From IMG/VR virus record IMGVR_UViG_3300034072_000794, positions 1 through 29,423 of that record: a DNA stretch of 29,423 nucleotides. One strand, 5' to 3'. A model generated the notes under the pieces. That model was not told the origin of the DNA. It did no database searches and saw only the letters and a program-made list of their open reading frames with translations. Shown here in pieces: positions 6,182-12,464 of this stretch. This DNA is from a virus. Positions within the stretch are counted from its first letter, which is position 1, and every line of letters starts with the position of its first letter. Position numbers and translations under genes: made by a program.

Positions 6182-6957
6182 ACTGCGCCCTCCTGGAGAG
6201 CCCGTCTTGGCGTCGGTCGGACCTTGTCGACAAACTCGCCCCCAAGCATCCTGGCGACGAATGTCCCCCGCTCGTCCCGCTTACAGAACTGGCGGAGCGT
6301 CGGCGGGCTCGCGAAACCAGAGCAGGCACCCTTCTTGATCTCGGGGATCGCCGCCAGGGCCTCGTCCAGCCAACCAGGCTCCGCAAGGCGGTCGATCGCC
6401 TCCTGGGGGGGCTCGGCGGATCGCCACTGTCGCTTCTCTCCCCAGACGGCGTTCCATGCCGTCCGTAGCTGCTCCCATCCATCCCGAAACTCCGGAGGAG
6501 CAGGGGGAGGTGGAGGAGGAGAATAAGACATGGACATGGAAGCATCGGCCGAGCATGTGCGATCGCATATGCGGTCGCATTGCTCCGAGCATTGCTCCGA
6601 GCATCCGGCCGCCTCCTCCGGCTGGCCTTCCTCGGCCTGATCCTGCCCCTTGGACCACCTGGCGGAGGCGGACTGACGAGCCCGCTCGCTCCGTTGGTGG
6701 GATAGGTGCCGCTCATGCTCGAGGCGTGTGTTCCGGCGCTGCCCGCCGGTGCTTTTGGGGAACTTCTTTTCGATCGTCTTCCAGCACTTGGAAACGCCAG
6801 GCGAGACCAGCTCCAGCCTCTTGAGATCGTCCGGCAATCCTCCCTGCTCCCACTGGGCGATCAGGAGCGTGATGTAGTGGCCGCGTTCGTCCGCCGACCA
6901 CCCGAGGGTGGCGGCCAGGAAGTCACGGCCAAAGAATGGGAACCAACTACTGGCCAT
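6178..6957 (-). CDS. DUF1376/YdaU-type replication initiator protein
   Basis: 259 residues. The N terminus (SSWFPFFGRDFLAATLGWSADERGHYITLLIAQWEQGGLPDD) matches the DUF1376 pattern, a winged-helix domain found at the start of many phage replication proteins. The pieces W-F-P-F...D-F-L-A-A-T, G-x-Y-I-x-L-L and W-E-Q-G-G-L-P-D are diagnostic. A basic linker follows, then a four-residue Cys repeat (about residues 117-136) and a Pro-rich stretch. The C-terminal domain (W-x-x-L-R-x-A-W...PTLRQFCKRDERGTF) is the usual tail of these proteins. It probably binds the origin or recruits host replication proteins. The DNA under the Cys repeat is a 12-bp phased array. Confidence 0.75.
   Translation of the reverse strand: MASSWFPFFGRDFLAATLGWSADERGHYITLLIAQWEQGGLPDDLKRLELVSPGVSKCWKTIEKKFPKSTGGQRRNTRLEHERHLSHQRSERARQSASARWSKGQDQAEEGQPEEAAGCSEQCSEQCDRICDRTCSADASMSMSYSPPPPPPAPPEFRDGWEQLRTAWNAVWGEKRQWRSAEPPQEAIDRLAEPGWLDEALAAIPEIKKGACSGFASPPTLRQFCKRDERGTFVARMLGGEFVDKVRPTPRRALQEGAV
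6548..6607 (-). repeat. Five 12-bp phased repeats inside the replication gene (candidate iterons)
   Basis: GCAT occurs at 6553, 6565, 6577, 6589 and 6601, exactly 12 bp apart, inside units such as TCCGAGCATTGC and CGGTCGCATTGC. The units encode the repeat CSEQ-CSEQ-CDRI-CDRT. In lambda-type phages the origin iterons lie inside the initiator gene, so this is a candidate origin. It could equally be only a protein repeat. Confidence 0.45.
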
Positions 6958-7316
6958 CAGTTGCCCTCCATACGTTCTACTTCGCCTTCTTTTGTTATCC
7001 GGAGCATCCCAGGCCCTCCGTCGACCAAGTGAAAAAGAGACTTCAGGAGCCGATTAGCCTGGACGGGTGATATGCGGTTCTCGTCCATGCAGTCGAGTAT
7101 CCGGCTGTTGATATCAAACTCGTCGGCTGCCGATGATGCTTGAATAAGATCGCGGAAGTCGCTCTCGATCCTTGCCGCCGCCGCAGCGTCTACTGGCTTG
7201 GTCATCGACGCGCCTTTGAGGTGGGACGGTATCGGCGGAACTGGACGGCCTACCGGCTTTTGCTTCGGCGAAACTTTTTCAGCGATCATCCACTCCGGGG
7301 CCGCGTCCTCTGCCAT
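6957..7316 (-). CDS. Hypothetical early phage protein
   Basis: 119 residues from an ATG at 7314-7316 (MAEDAAPEWMIAEKVSPKQ...). It overlaps the stop of the winged-helix gene by one base (TGATG); the frame extends upstream but only inside that gene. The first third is Pro-rich and looks disordered (KPVGRPVPPIPSHLKG). The rest (MTKPVDAAAAARIESDFRDL, DINSRILDCMDENRISPVQANRLL) is predicted helical. Its stop touches the ATG of the DUF1376-type gene (both use base 6957), so it probably works with or before it. No family is recognised. Confidence 0.55.
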   Translation of the reverse strand: MAEDAAPEWMIAEKVSPKQKPVGRPVPPIPSHLKGASMTKPVDAAAAARIESDFRDLIQASSAADEFDINSRILDCMDENRISPVQANRLLKSLFHLVDGGPGMLRITKEGEVERMEGN

Positions 7317-7624
7317 CAAACCCTCCCATATCGCATTTCCCGGTTCCCGCTCGGCGAGACCGCCAAGCCCAGCTCCACCACCAGGCCCGCCTGCCGCAGC
7401 TCGTGCATACGCCGGGCGACCTGTTGCTCGTCCAGCCCGCACCGGGCCGCGATCTCGTCCTTCGTCCCCGGCCCGATCGCCAGGGCCTCGAGGATCCGCC
7501 GGCAATGCCCGCCGGCGAACCGTCGCGAGTTGGCCCCGGCCGCCTTCGAGGTCGGCGGGTCATTGCGTCTGGCGGCTCGCCAGAGCGGCAGATCGTCGAT
7601 TGCGTTCACCACTTGAAGCTCCAT
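7316..7624 (-). CDS. Winged-helix DNA-binding protein
   Basis: 102 residues from ATG 7622-7624, with AAGGGG about 6 nt upstream. The pattern RNDPPTSKAAG...H-x-x-R-I-L-E-A-L then GPGTKDEIAARCGLDEQQVARR followed by M-H-E-L-R-Q-A-G-L-V is a recognisable phage winged helix (MarR/HTH-like). The recognition helix is LDEQQVARRMHEL and the wing is at VVELG...GNREMRYG. An upstream in-frame GTG (about 7757) could add some 44 residues covering the 145-bp spacer before 7770; I prefer the ATG. It is probably a transcription or replication accessory factor. Confidence 0.7.
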   Translation of the reverse strand: MELQVVNAIDDLPLWRAARRNDPPTSKAAGANSRRFAGGHCRRILEALAIGPGTKDEIAARCGLDEQQVARRMHELRQAGLVVELGLAVSPSGNREMRYGRV

Positions 7625-7769
7625 GTGTTGGCCCCTTGCGGGCGGGGCGGCCCGGCTGGCGTCCGTGGGAGTTGCGTCGCTGGCTGCTCCGTTACAACGC
7701 CACTGCGAGCTGGGCGACCGATTCCGCTGGAAAGTGTGAAACAGCGGACCCACGGTGGGGCGGCGAAAC

Positions 7770-7949
7770 TCAGTCCTCCGGTTTGTCTGGCGGGAGGCCC
7801 ATCTCCAGGCGGAGCCGGGGATCGGCCCAGCTAGCGCGGATCCTGGCGGTCTCCTCGCGGATCTCTTCAGGCGTCGGTGTCGGGATCTGGACCGTCCAGC
7901 CCCCGCGCTTGCCTCGGTTGCACTTGACCAGCTCTTCGACGGCGTCCAT
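7770..7949 (-). CDS. Small hypothetical protein (59 aa) with TPEEI...W motif
   Basis: The ATG at 7947-7949 is preceded by a good GGAGG 7-9 nt upstream. The product begins MDAVEELVKCNRGKRGGW and its second half (TPTPEEIREETARIRASW, then DPRLRLEMGLP) resembles the C-terminal motif of the HTH protein at 3677-4033 (TPEEIYGRLTLEIQAGW). Such a tail may be a protein-protein docking helix, but no function is known. It lies 12 nt after the SSB-like gene. Confidence 0.65.
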   Translation of the reverse strand: MDAVEELVKCNRGKRGGWTVQIPTPTPEEIREETARIRASWADPRLRLEMGLPPDKPED

Positions 7950-7961
7950 GTCGATGGCCTC

Positions 7962-8468
7962 CTAGAAGGGGATGTCGTCCGGGGCCTCGTCGACTGGCGG
8001 GGCGGGCTTGGCCTTCGGCTTCGCTCGCGTCTCGGCTTTCGCCGCTGGCAAAGCGGCCGGGACTCCAGCCAGCCACTTGAGCCGGACATATTCCCGGCCG
8101 CTCTTCGCGACCGATAGCGCCGACTCGATCGGGGCCGTCTGGCCTTTGAGCCGGCCGCAGAAGGCCTCGAACGACTCGCCCTTTGACGGGGCGTCGATCC
8201 CGGCCGATCGGCAGATCCCGCCGATCACGCCCCGCAGCGTAACGGGGACGATGTCCTCTACGACCTGGTAGCCGTTCACCCGCAGCGTCACGACCAGGCT
8301 CTTTCCGGCTGGGTTTTTTTCGCTCCGCTTGAACTCAAACTCCTTGACGCCGGCCCAAGTGATGGTGCCAACGTGCTTGCCGTCTGGCAGCATGGGCTCG
8401 TCGGTCGCGGCGGTCGCCGTGCCTTGCTCAAGGTCGTCTGGCCAAAAATCTCCGAACGTGTCGCTCAT
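7962..8468 (-). CDS. Phage single-stranded DNA-binding protein (SSB-like)
   Basis: 168 residues from ATG 8466-8468 (MSDTFGDFWPDDLEQG...), preceded by GAAGGAG. The frame extends further upstream, but that part lies over the Lys-rich gene. The body (GTITWAGVKEFEFKRSEKN, LVVTLRVNGYQVVEDIVPV) has strand-rich spacing expected of an OB-fold. The C terminus is a disordered Ala/Lys/Pro linker ending in the acidic tip DEAPDDIPF, the hallmark of SSB proteins that dock replication and recombination partners. The Sak4-like ATPase two genes upstream is a common neighbour of phage SSBs. Confidence 0.75.
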   Translation of the reverse strand: MSDTFGDFWPDDLEQGTATAATDEPMLPDGKHVGTITWAGVKEFEFKRSEKNPAGKSLVVTLRVNGYQVVEDIVPVTLRGVIGGICRSAGIDAPSKGESFEAFCGRLKGQTAPIESALSVAKSGREYVRLKWLAGVPAALPAAKAETRAKPKAKPAPPVDEAPDDIPF

Positions 8469-8581
8469 CGCGTTTTTCGCTCCTTCGTCTTCGCGTCCTT
8501 CTTCACTGGCCCGGGCTTCGGCTCGGGCTTTGGCTCTCGCTTTTGCTTGAGCCCCTTCCATCCGCAGTCATGCCACGCCAT
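8465..8581 (-). CDS. Lys/Pro-rich microprotein (38 aa)
   Basis: The ATG at 8579-8581 shares a base with the stop of the preceding gene, and its stop (8465-8467) overlaps the SSB start, so it is coupled on both sides. The product is MAWHDCGWKGLKQKREPKPE followed by a KPG-rich basic tail: a short aromatic/Cys head and a strongly cationic tail that could touch nucleic acid. No family is recognised. Confidence 0.5.
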   Translation of the reverse strand: MAWHDCGWKGLKQKREPKPEPKPGPVKKDAKTKERKTR

Positions 8582-8850
8582 CAGTCGCTCGCCTCCGGCG
8601 GTGGTGTCGGGTCGTGGATCTTCTCCCGCTTGTTCAGCCCGAGCCGCTCGCGCAGTTCGTGAATCTCTTCCATGAGCCGACGCTTCTCGCGCCAGCCTGC
8701 GGCGTTCTCTTGGCCCTGCCGCTCGACCCATGCGGCCATACTCGGTCGATGGAGACGCCGCAGCTCGGCGACGATGTCATCGGTACACCGAAACGTGTCG
8801 TCGGCAGTGGCCGGCGGAGCCGTGGCGGTTTGCTTGCCGTAGCGGCTCAT
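8581..8850 (-). CDS. Hypothetical phage protein with coiled-coil-like C terminus
   Basis: 89 residues from ATG 8848-8850, which overlaps the stop of the Sak4-like gene (ATGA). It starts MSRYGKQTATAPPATADDTF and continues with a helical segment (DDIVAELRRLHRPSMAAW). Residues about 45-75 (REKRRLMEEIHELRERLG) have a heptad-like Leu/Ile spacing. The end is Pro-rich. Its place between the annealing ATPase and SSB suggests a DNA-metabolism accessory role, which is inference only. Confidence 0.55.
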   Translation of the reverse strand: MSRYGKQTATAPPATADDTFRCTDDIVAELRRLHRPSMAAWVERQGQENAAGWREKRRLMEEIHELRERLGLNKREKIHDPTPPPEASD

Positions 8851-9791
8851 GCCATCACCTCGCCTTCGATGGAGGCCGAGCGGGCGTCGATCTGATCGGT
8901 CAGGGCCTCCCACTGGGCCGTTGTCAGCGTCCCGTCGGTCAGGTACTCGTCCACGCGTCGCCGGCAGGCCGCAATCGACTGCGTCGAGTCGGCGGCGGCG
9001 ATCGCCTTCGAGGCCTTCGCCATGAGGGCCGGGACCCCGGCCGTGGTCTTCACCTCCGGCTTCACCGGCTTCACCGGCTCACCGTCGGCCAGCCAGGCGG
9101 CCAGCTGCTTGCCGAAGTCCTCGCCGGGCTTCTCCAGGAGCTTGTCCTGGAACTTGCCCGTCCGGTCCTTGATGACGTTCGCGATATGCTCGGTCGAGAT
9201 CTCGACCAGGAGGTCGAACTCATACTCCACGCCTTTGCCTTGCTCGGGAGCGAGGCCGACGCGTTGCGGGCTCTTCTTCCCGTTGTTGTCGACGGTCGTC
9301 CATTCGGTCTTTGACCGCATGGTCGCCAGGATGTGGCCGGGGAAGGCCAGGATCGCCTGGACCAGCTTCCGCTGGAGCGGTGTCCCCTCGGACCAGGCCG
9401 ACCAGGTGTTGCCGCGGTACTTGGCCTTTGCGAGCTTCTCCACCTCCTCGAGCAGCGTTTGCCACGCGTGGCTGAGGCTGTCGATTATCAGGACGTTGTA
9501 GCCCTCCTCGCCGGCCAGCCGAATGGCCTCGACGTAGCCCTCGATACTCTTGTCTTCGAGGTTCAAAACGTCGAACTCGAACCGGTCCGCATACTTTGCC
9601 GCCGAAGACATTTCCTCGATCGTGCCGTCCTGGTGCTTGTGAAATGCCCCCTCGGTGTCGATCACCGCAATCCGGCCACCGAGCCCAGTCGCGATCCGGA
9701 GCGAGGTAAACGTCTTGCCGGCCCCGCTCGGCCCAAACACTGCGGCCCTCAGCTTCGCCTGGGCCTTCGTTGCTCTCTTGAATCCTGCCAT
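8847..9791 (-). CDS. Sak4-like RecA-fold ATPase (AAA_24), DNA annealing/recombination
   Basis: 314 residues. A Walker A motif GPSGAGKT sits at residues 20-27, and IAVIDTEGAF at about 41-50 gives the acidic residue typical of RecA-fold phage ATPases. Walker B is NVLIIDSLSHAW around D104. The segment GKGVEYEFDLLVEIS belongs to the phage nucleotide-binding (AAA_24/Sak4) family. The C-terminal third is an added region with a Lys/Pro linker (PVKPVKPEVK) and a helical tail. Sak4 proteins stimulate single-strand annealing together with the phage SSB, which is encoded downstream. The ATG at 9789-9791 shares a base with the upstream stop. Confidence 0.85.
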   Translation of the reverse strand: MAGFKRATKAQAKLRAAVFGPSGAGKTFTSLRIATGLGGRIAVIDTEGAFHKHQDGTIEEMSSAAKYADRFEFDVLNLEDKSIEGYVEAIRLAGEEGYNVLIIDSLSHAWQTLLEEVEKLAKAKYRGNTWSAWSEGTPLQRKLVQAILAFPGHILATMRSKTEWTTVDNNGKKSPQRVGLAPEQGKGVEYEFDLLVEISTEHIANVIKDRTGKFQDKLLEKPGEDFGKQLAAWLADGEPVKPVKPEVKTTAGVPALMAKASKAIAAADSTQSIAACRRRVDEYLTDGTLTTAQWEALTDQIDARSASIEGEVMA

Positions 9792-9982
9792 CAGTCAAAC
9801 CTCCTAAGAAAATCGCCGCTCGCCGGTCCTTCGGTCTGCGGCAGGGTGCGTCCTTGCCGGCGGCTCCGCCGGTCTCCTGATCCGCCGAGTCCTGTCCGGC
9901 GGTATCCATCCATGAGCGTCAGTCCGTACATCGCGGCCCCGGCCAGCCAGAGGACCGCGAACCAGTTGCAAAAGTTGTTCAC
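9791..9982 (-). CDS. Small membrane-anchored protein (63 aa)
   Basis: A GTG at 9980-9982 overlaps the preceding stop (GTGA), and the stop touches the start of the Sak4-like gene. Residues 2-24 (NNFCNWFAVLWLAGAAMYGL) are hydrophobic enough for one membrane segment. The rest is basic and polar (GYRRTGLGGSGDRRSRRQGR). The longer frame upstream lies over the neighbouring gene in another phase. Not recognised. Confidence 0.5.
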   Translation of the reverse strand: MNNFCNWFAVLWLAGAAMYGLTLMDGYRRTGLGGSGDRRSRRQGRTLPQTEGPASGDFLRRFD

Positions 9983-10221
9983 AGCCGGATCCTCCCTTCG
10001 TCGTCGTCGAGGTAGGGAAGAACGTCGTCGAGGCTGTCCCGCCAGCGGAGCGTGAGCCCGGCCGGGATGTGCCACAGCTCGCGGCCCATCGGCCGCATGT
10101 GGCGGCACAGCTCGCGGCTGGCGGCGATCTGCGACCACAACTTCGCGAGGTGGTATTGCCGGCTCGCGTCGTCGCGGCCGCCGTACTGGCCTCGGTGGCG
10201 GTGAGGGTGGCGGTACGTCAC
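9979..10221 (-). CDS. Hypothetical small protein (80 aa)
   Basis: A GTG at 10219-10221 overlaps the upstream stop (GTGA). The product starts TYRHPHRHRGQYGGRDDASR and is rich in His and Arg early on. It then has a helical part (YHLAKLWSQIAASRELCRHM) and ends with an acidic stretch LDDVLPYLDDDEGR. No family or motif is recognised. It belongs to the early operon of small overlapping genes before the Sak4-like ATPase. Confidence 0.5.
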   Translation of the reverse strand: MTYRHPHRHRGQYGGRDDASRQYHLAKLWSQIAASRELCRHMRPMGRELWHIPAGLTLRWRDSLDDVLPYLDDDEGRIRL

Positions 10222-10445
10222 AGCTCGACCACCTCCTCCGGCCAGACGATCCGGACATCGCGGCCTTCGAGTTGCACGCGGTAGGCCCCCAGCGGCACCA
10301 GCTCGACGATCCTGCCGCTGGTCGGGTAGGTCATGTCTGGCTGTTTGAACCAGACCAGGTCGCCGACCGCGTGGCCGTGCTGGCGGGAGGGATCGCCGGC
10401 GACGGCCTCCGCGGCGGCGAGGTATTCGTTTTCGTGGGCGTCCAT
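10218..10445 (-). CDS. Hypothetical small protein with SH3/KOW-like strand pattern
   Basis: 75 residues from ATG 10443-10445, preceded by AAGGAA. After a helical N terminus (MDAHENEYLAAAEAV), the segment HAVGDLVWFKQPD...TSGRIVELVPLGAYRVQLEG then DVRIVWPEEVVEL alternates short strands. The GDLVW...GRIVEL pattern is that of small SH3-like barrels. This is a fold guess from pattern only. It is the first well-supported gene of the 10445-6178 early operon. Confidence 0.5.
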   Translation of the reverse strand: MDAHENEYLAAAEAVAGDPSRQHGHAVGDLVWFKQPDMTYPTSGRIVELVPLGAYRVQLEGRDVRIVWPEEVVEL

Positions 10446-10483
10446 GCCGTGTATTTCCTTTACCGTAAGTTTGAGGGCAAAAA

Positions 10484-10555
10484 CTAAGAAGCCAGACCGG
10501 CAGAGAGCAGGCGAACCAAAACGATCAGGAACTCGATCCAGAGGTCAGCGTTCAT
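10484..10555 (-). CDS. Possible hydrophobic microprotein (23 aa)
   Basis: ATG at 10553-10555 with AGGAG 7 nt upstream, encoding MNADLWIEFLIVLVRLLSAG plus LAS. It would be a single short membrane helix. The ribosome site is good, but the frame is too short to be sure. It sits in the 260-bp gap 10446-10705, which also holds the inverted repeat at 10620-10642. Confidence 0.35.
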   Translation of the reverse strand: MNADLWIEFLIVLVRLLSAGLAS

Positions 10556-10619
10556 CGGAAAACTCCTGGCGTTGCCTCACTGCCGACGCTCCATCCATGA
10601 AGCGTGGGCGAGAGGGTAG

Positions 10620-10642
10620 TTGACTTATCGTAACTTCGTCAA
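10620..10642. promoter_or_regulatory. TTGAC...GTCAA inverted repeat (possible early operator)
   Basis: TTGAC at 10620-10624 and GTCAA at 10638-10642 form a 5-bp inverted repeat with a 13-bp centre containing TTATCGTAA. It lies about 65-85 bp upstream of the microprotein start in the leader of the early operon. Short and therefore uncertain; a promoter is expected somewhere here. Confidence 0.3.
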
Positions 10643-10705
10643 GAGGAGTTGAGCCGCTTTTTTTCTGCGGAGAAACAGCGTGAAACTGGGGAAGATGGCG
10701 GGTGG

Positions 10706-10999
10706 CTAGCGGCCCGTCACTGCCGTGATCATCGCGGAGACTTCGCCCTTCGTCGCTCCTGGCGGGACGGTGATCCCCAGGTTGGCAGCGTAAGAGAGCT
10801 GCTTCTCAGTCGGCGGATCAGACCGCCACGCGTTCGGCCTGCGTGGCCAGACGAGCCGAGTCGCCACCAGCACGATCCCGCCAAAGATCACTCCGAGCGT
10901 GTTGAAGTTGCCCGCGACACTCGACACGAGCACAAGAAGCCCGAAGCATCCCATAAGAAACGCGCCCGACAACTTCACGAGATAGCCAACGTATTCCAC
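10706..10999 (-). CDS. Two-TM membrane protein with C-terminal PTxKQ...YAxxLGI domain
   Basis: 97 residues. Residues about 5-28 (GYLVKLSGAFLMGCFGLLVL) and 32-50 (FNTLGVIFGGIVLVATRL) are two membrane segments. After a short basic linker the C terminus is PPTEKQLSYAANLGITVPPG followed by ATKGEVSAMI. This small helical motif (PTEKQ..YA..LGI.VP.GAT..E.S..I) is common at the ends of unrelated bacterial and phage proteins. It lies next to the excisionase-like gene, in the lysogeny region. A role in lysogenic conversion or superinfection exclusion is possible but unproven. Confidence 0.6.
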   Translation of the reverse strand: MEYVGYLVKLSGAFLMGCFGLLVLVSSVAGNFNTLGVIFGGIVLVATRLVWPRRPNAWRSDPPTEKQLSYAANLGITVPPGATKGEVSAMITAVTGR

Positions 11000-11021
11000 G
11001 ACAACGTCTCCTCAAGGAGTG

Positions 11022-11276
11022 TCACGCGGCGCGGAATCCGTTTGGCGGTCTCCCGCCGAGTTTCCGTTGTGCTCGTTTGGCCCGGCGTTCCTTGGCCAGC
11101 CGCTTTACCTGGTCGAGATCGTAGAAGATCGACCGGGGGGATTCCACCTTCTGCCAGAGGATTCCTTCCTTTGCGAGCCCGCGGATGTGGTGGGTGCTGC
11201 AACCGAACTCTTTCGCCGCCTGGGCGGTCGTGCAGAGGGTCCGTCCTGAGTCTTTGTCGACGATTGCCATTCTCAT
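11022..11276 (-). CDS. Excisionase-like helix-turn-helix protein
   Basis: 84 residues, MRMAIVDKDSGRTLCTTAQAAKEFG... An HTH_17/MerR-type domain is clear: LCTTAQAAKEFGCSTHHIRGL (helix-turn-helix), followed by a wing-like strand ILWQKVESPRSIFYDLDQVKRL. The basic tail is KERRAKRAQRKLGGRP. Proteins of this size and fold next to an integrase and attP are usually recombination directionality factors or small repressors. The attP core is only 90 bp upstream, which favours excisionase. Confidence 0.65.
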   Translation of the reverse strand: MRMAIVDKDSGRTLCTTAQAAKEFGCSTHHIRGLAKEGILWQKVESPRSIFYDLDQVKRLAKERRAKRAQRKLGGRPPNGFRAA

Positions 11277-11365
11277 GGCCTCCTAGTTTCGCCGCGGGCC
11301 GGACGAATCCATGCCCATTCCTTGCTTTCTGTCCCGTCCCGGCCATAGGGTGGCTATGAGCCGAA

Positions 11366-11412
11366 TACACCCCGCTGGGCTCGAACCAGCAACCTTCGGT
11401 TCCGTAGACCGA
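11366..11412 (-). other. attP core: 3' part of a tRNA-Arg(ACG) gene (positions 27-73)
   Basis: On the minus strand, TCGGT-CTACGGA-ACCGA makes a perfect anticodon arm with T33 and anticodon ACG. AGGTT is the variable loop. GCTGG-TTCGAGC-CCAGC is a perfect T-arm, and GGGGTGT plus discriminator A is the 3' acceptor strand. Upstream there is no D-arm and no matching 5' acceptor strand, so the tRNA is only the 3' half. This is the usual form of attP for tRNA-targeting integrases, and the integrase gene starts 132 bp away. Integration with this half would rebuild the host gene. Confidence 0.8.
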
Positions 11413-11438
11413 TGCAATAGCCCGCAAGGGGGGCAGCC

Positions 11439-11498
11439 GGTTGTAGGGGTTGTGTTGGGGGGTTGCAGTTGCCAGTAGTGGGGGCATGATGCCCCACT
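11439..11498. promoter_or_regulatory. attP arm: GGTTGT repeats and an inverted repeat
   Basis: Three direct repeats, GGTTGTAG (11439), GGTTGTGT (11448) and GGTTGCAG (11461), are followed by an inverted repeat AGTGGGG(G)CAT-G-ATGCCCCACT (11477-11498). They lie between the attP core and the integrase and are candidates for integrase arm sites or autoregulation. The rest of 11277-11543 has no credible gene. Confidence 0.4.
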
Positions 11499-11543
11499 CA
11501 ACAAAGTTGACACGCCGGGAAATGACGCCCGACGGGTCACGGG

Positions 11544-12464
11544 ATGATCATCATGTTCCGCAGATCGACACCGACAACATTAGGGGCATTCGCCCGCCAG
11601 ACCTACTCGGTCACGAAGCCAATCCGGCCAGAGACGGCCCGCCAATATGAGATCGCCGCCGATCTGCTCGAACGCTGGGCCGGTCGCCCCGTGCGACTCG
11701 ACGAGCTGGACGAGCGAAGCGTCTCGGAGTGGCTCCGGGACTACTCCGCAACCGTGGCACCGTCGACTGTGCGGGCAAAGAAGCAGGCCGTAATGACGCT
11801 GTGGAGGGCGGCAGCCGACGAAGGGCTCGCCGCGGAGCCCGTGGCCCGACGCGTGCGGCGGACAACGGTCCCAGAGCGGCCCGTCGAGGCCTGGACGAAG
11901 GAGGAGATCGAGCGGCTCCTGGAAGCAGCGGCGACACTGCCAAGGGCTCACGCCTGTGGGCTGCGGCGGAGTGTCTGGTTCGATCTTGCCATCCGCGTTG
12001 CGTGGGACTCCGGTCTCCGCTGGGGCGACCAGATCAGCCTCCCAGTAGCGGCGGTCCATCCCGACGGCTGGGTCTCGGTCACGCAGTCGAAGACGCAAAA
12101 GGTCGCCACGTTCCGACTGTCACAGTCGACCATGATCGCACTCCATCGGTCGCTCGAGCAGGCCCCCCGCTCGCTCGTCATGCCGTGGCCTGGATCGCAC
12201 GAGACCTTCAACGCCCAGGTGCGACGGCTCGTAAGGCGGGCCGGGATCAGGCCAGGGACCTGGAAGTGGATCCGACGGGCCTCCGGGACCGATGTCGAAC
12301 TCCAGGAGGAGGGGGCCGGGCACAAACACCTCGGGAATACCAGGAAGATCTTCGAGGCCCACTACGCCGACGCGTCGCAGTTGCACCGCCGGCCGCCGGC
12401 CCCGCGGGAGCTGCTGGTCGGGATCCAGCGCGTCGCTCCTCAGTCCAACTCGACCGGCGGCTGA
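11544..12464 (+). CDS. int: Tyrosine site-specific recombinase (phage integrase)
   Basis: 306 residues, the only plus-strand gene. The N-terminal SAM-like DNA-binding domain (TLGAFARQTYSV...SVSEWLRDYSATVAPSTVRAKKQ, in parts) precedes the catalytic domain. Catalytic residues visible are Arg159 (DSGLRWGDQISL), Arg244 in KWIRRASGTD (box II, where the usual first His is Lys), His260/262 in GAGHKHLGN, and the nucleophile Tyr274 in IFEAHYAD. A second ATG nine bases on may be the true start. The adjacent tRNA 3' half shows the target. The gene ends overlapping the convergent gene at 12440 by 25 bp. Confidence 0.9.
   Translation: MIIMFRRSTPTTLGAFARQTYSVTKPIRPETARQYEIAADLLERWAGRPVRLDELDERSVSEWLRDYSATVAPSTVRAKKQAVMTLWRAAADEGLAAEPVARRVRRTTVPERPVEAWTKEEIERLLEAAATLPRAHACGLRRSVWFDLAIRVAWDSGLRWGDQISLPVAAVHPDGWVSVTQSKTQKVATFRLSQSTMIALHRSLEQAPRSLVMPWPGSHETFNAQVRRLVRRAGIRPGTWKWIRRASGTDVELQEEGAGHKHLGNTRKIFEAHYADASQLHRRPPAPRELLVGIQRVAPQSNSTGG

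Noticed and set aside
10655-10671. CCGCTTTTTTTCTGCGG as an intrinsic terminator
   Set aside because: The stem is only four base pairs and the T-run lies in the loop on the wrong strand for minus-strand genes.
11283-11540. Minus-strand frame across the attP region containing RSTEPKVAGSSPAG
   Set aside because: This peptide is a well-known spurious translation of tRNA sequence; the DNA is the tRNA-Arg 3' half.
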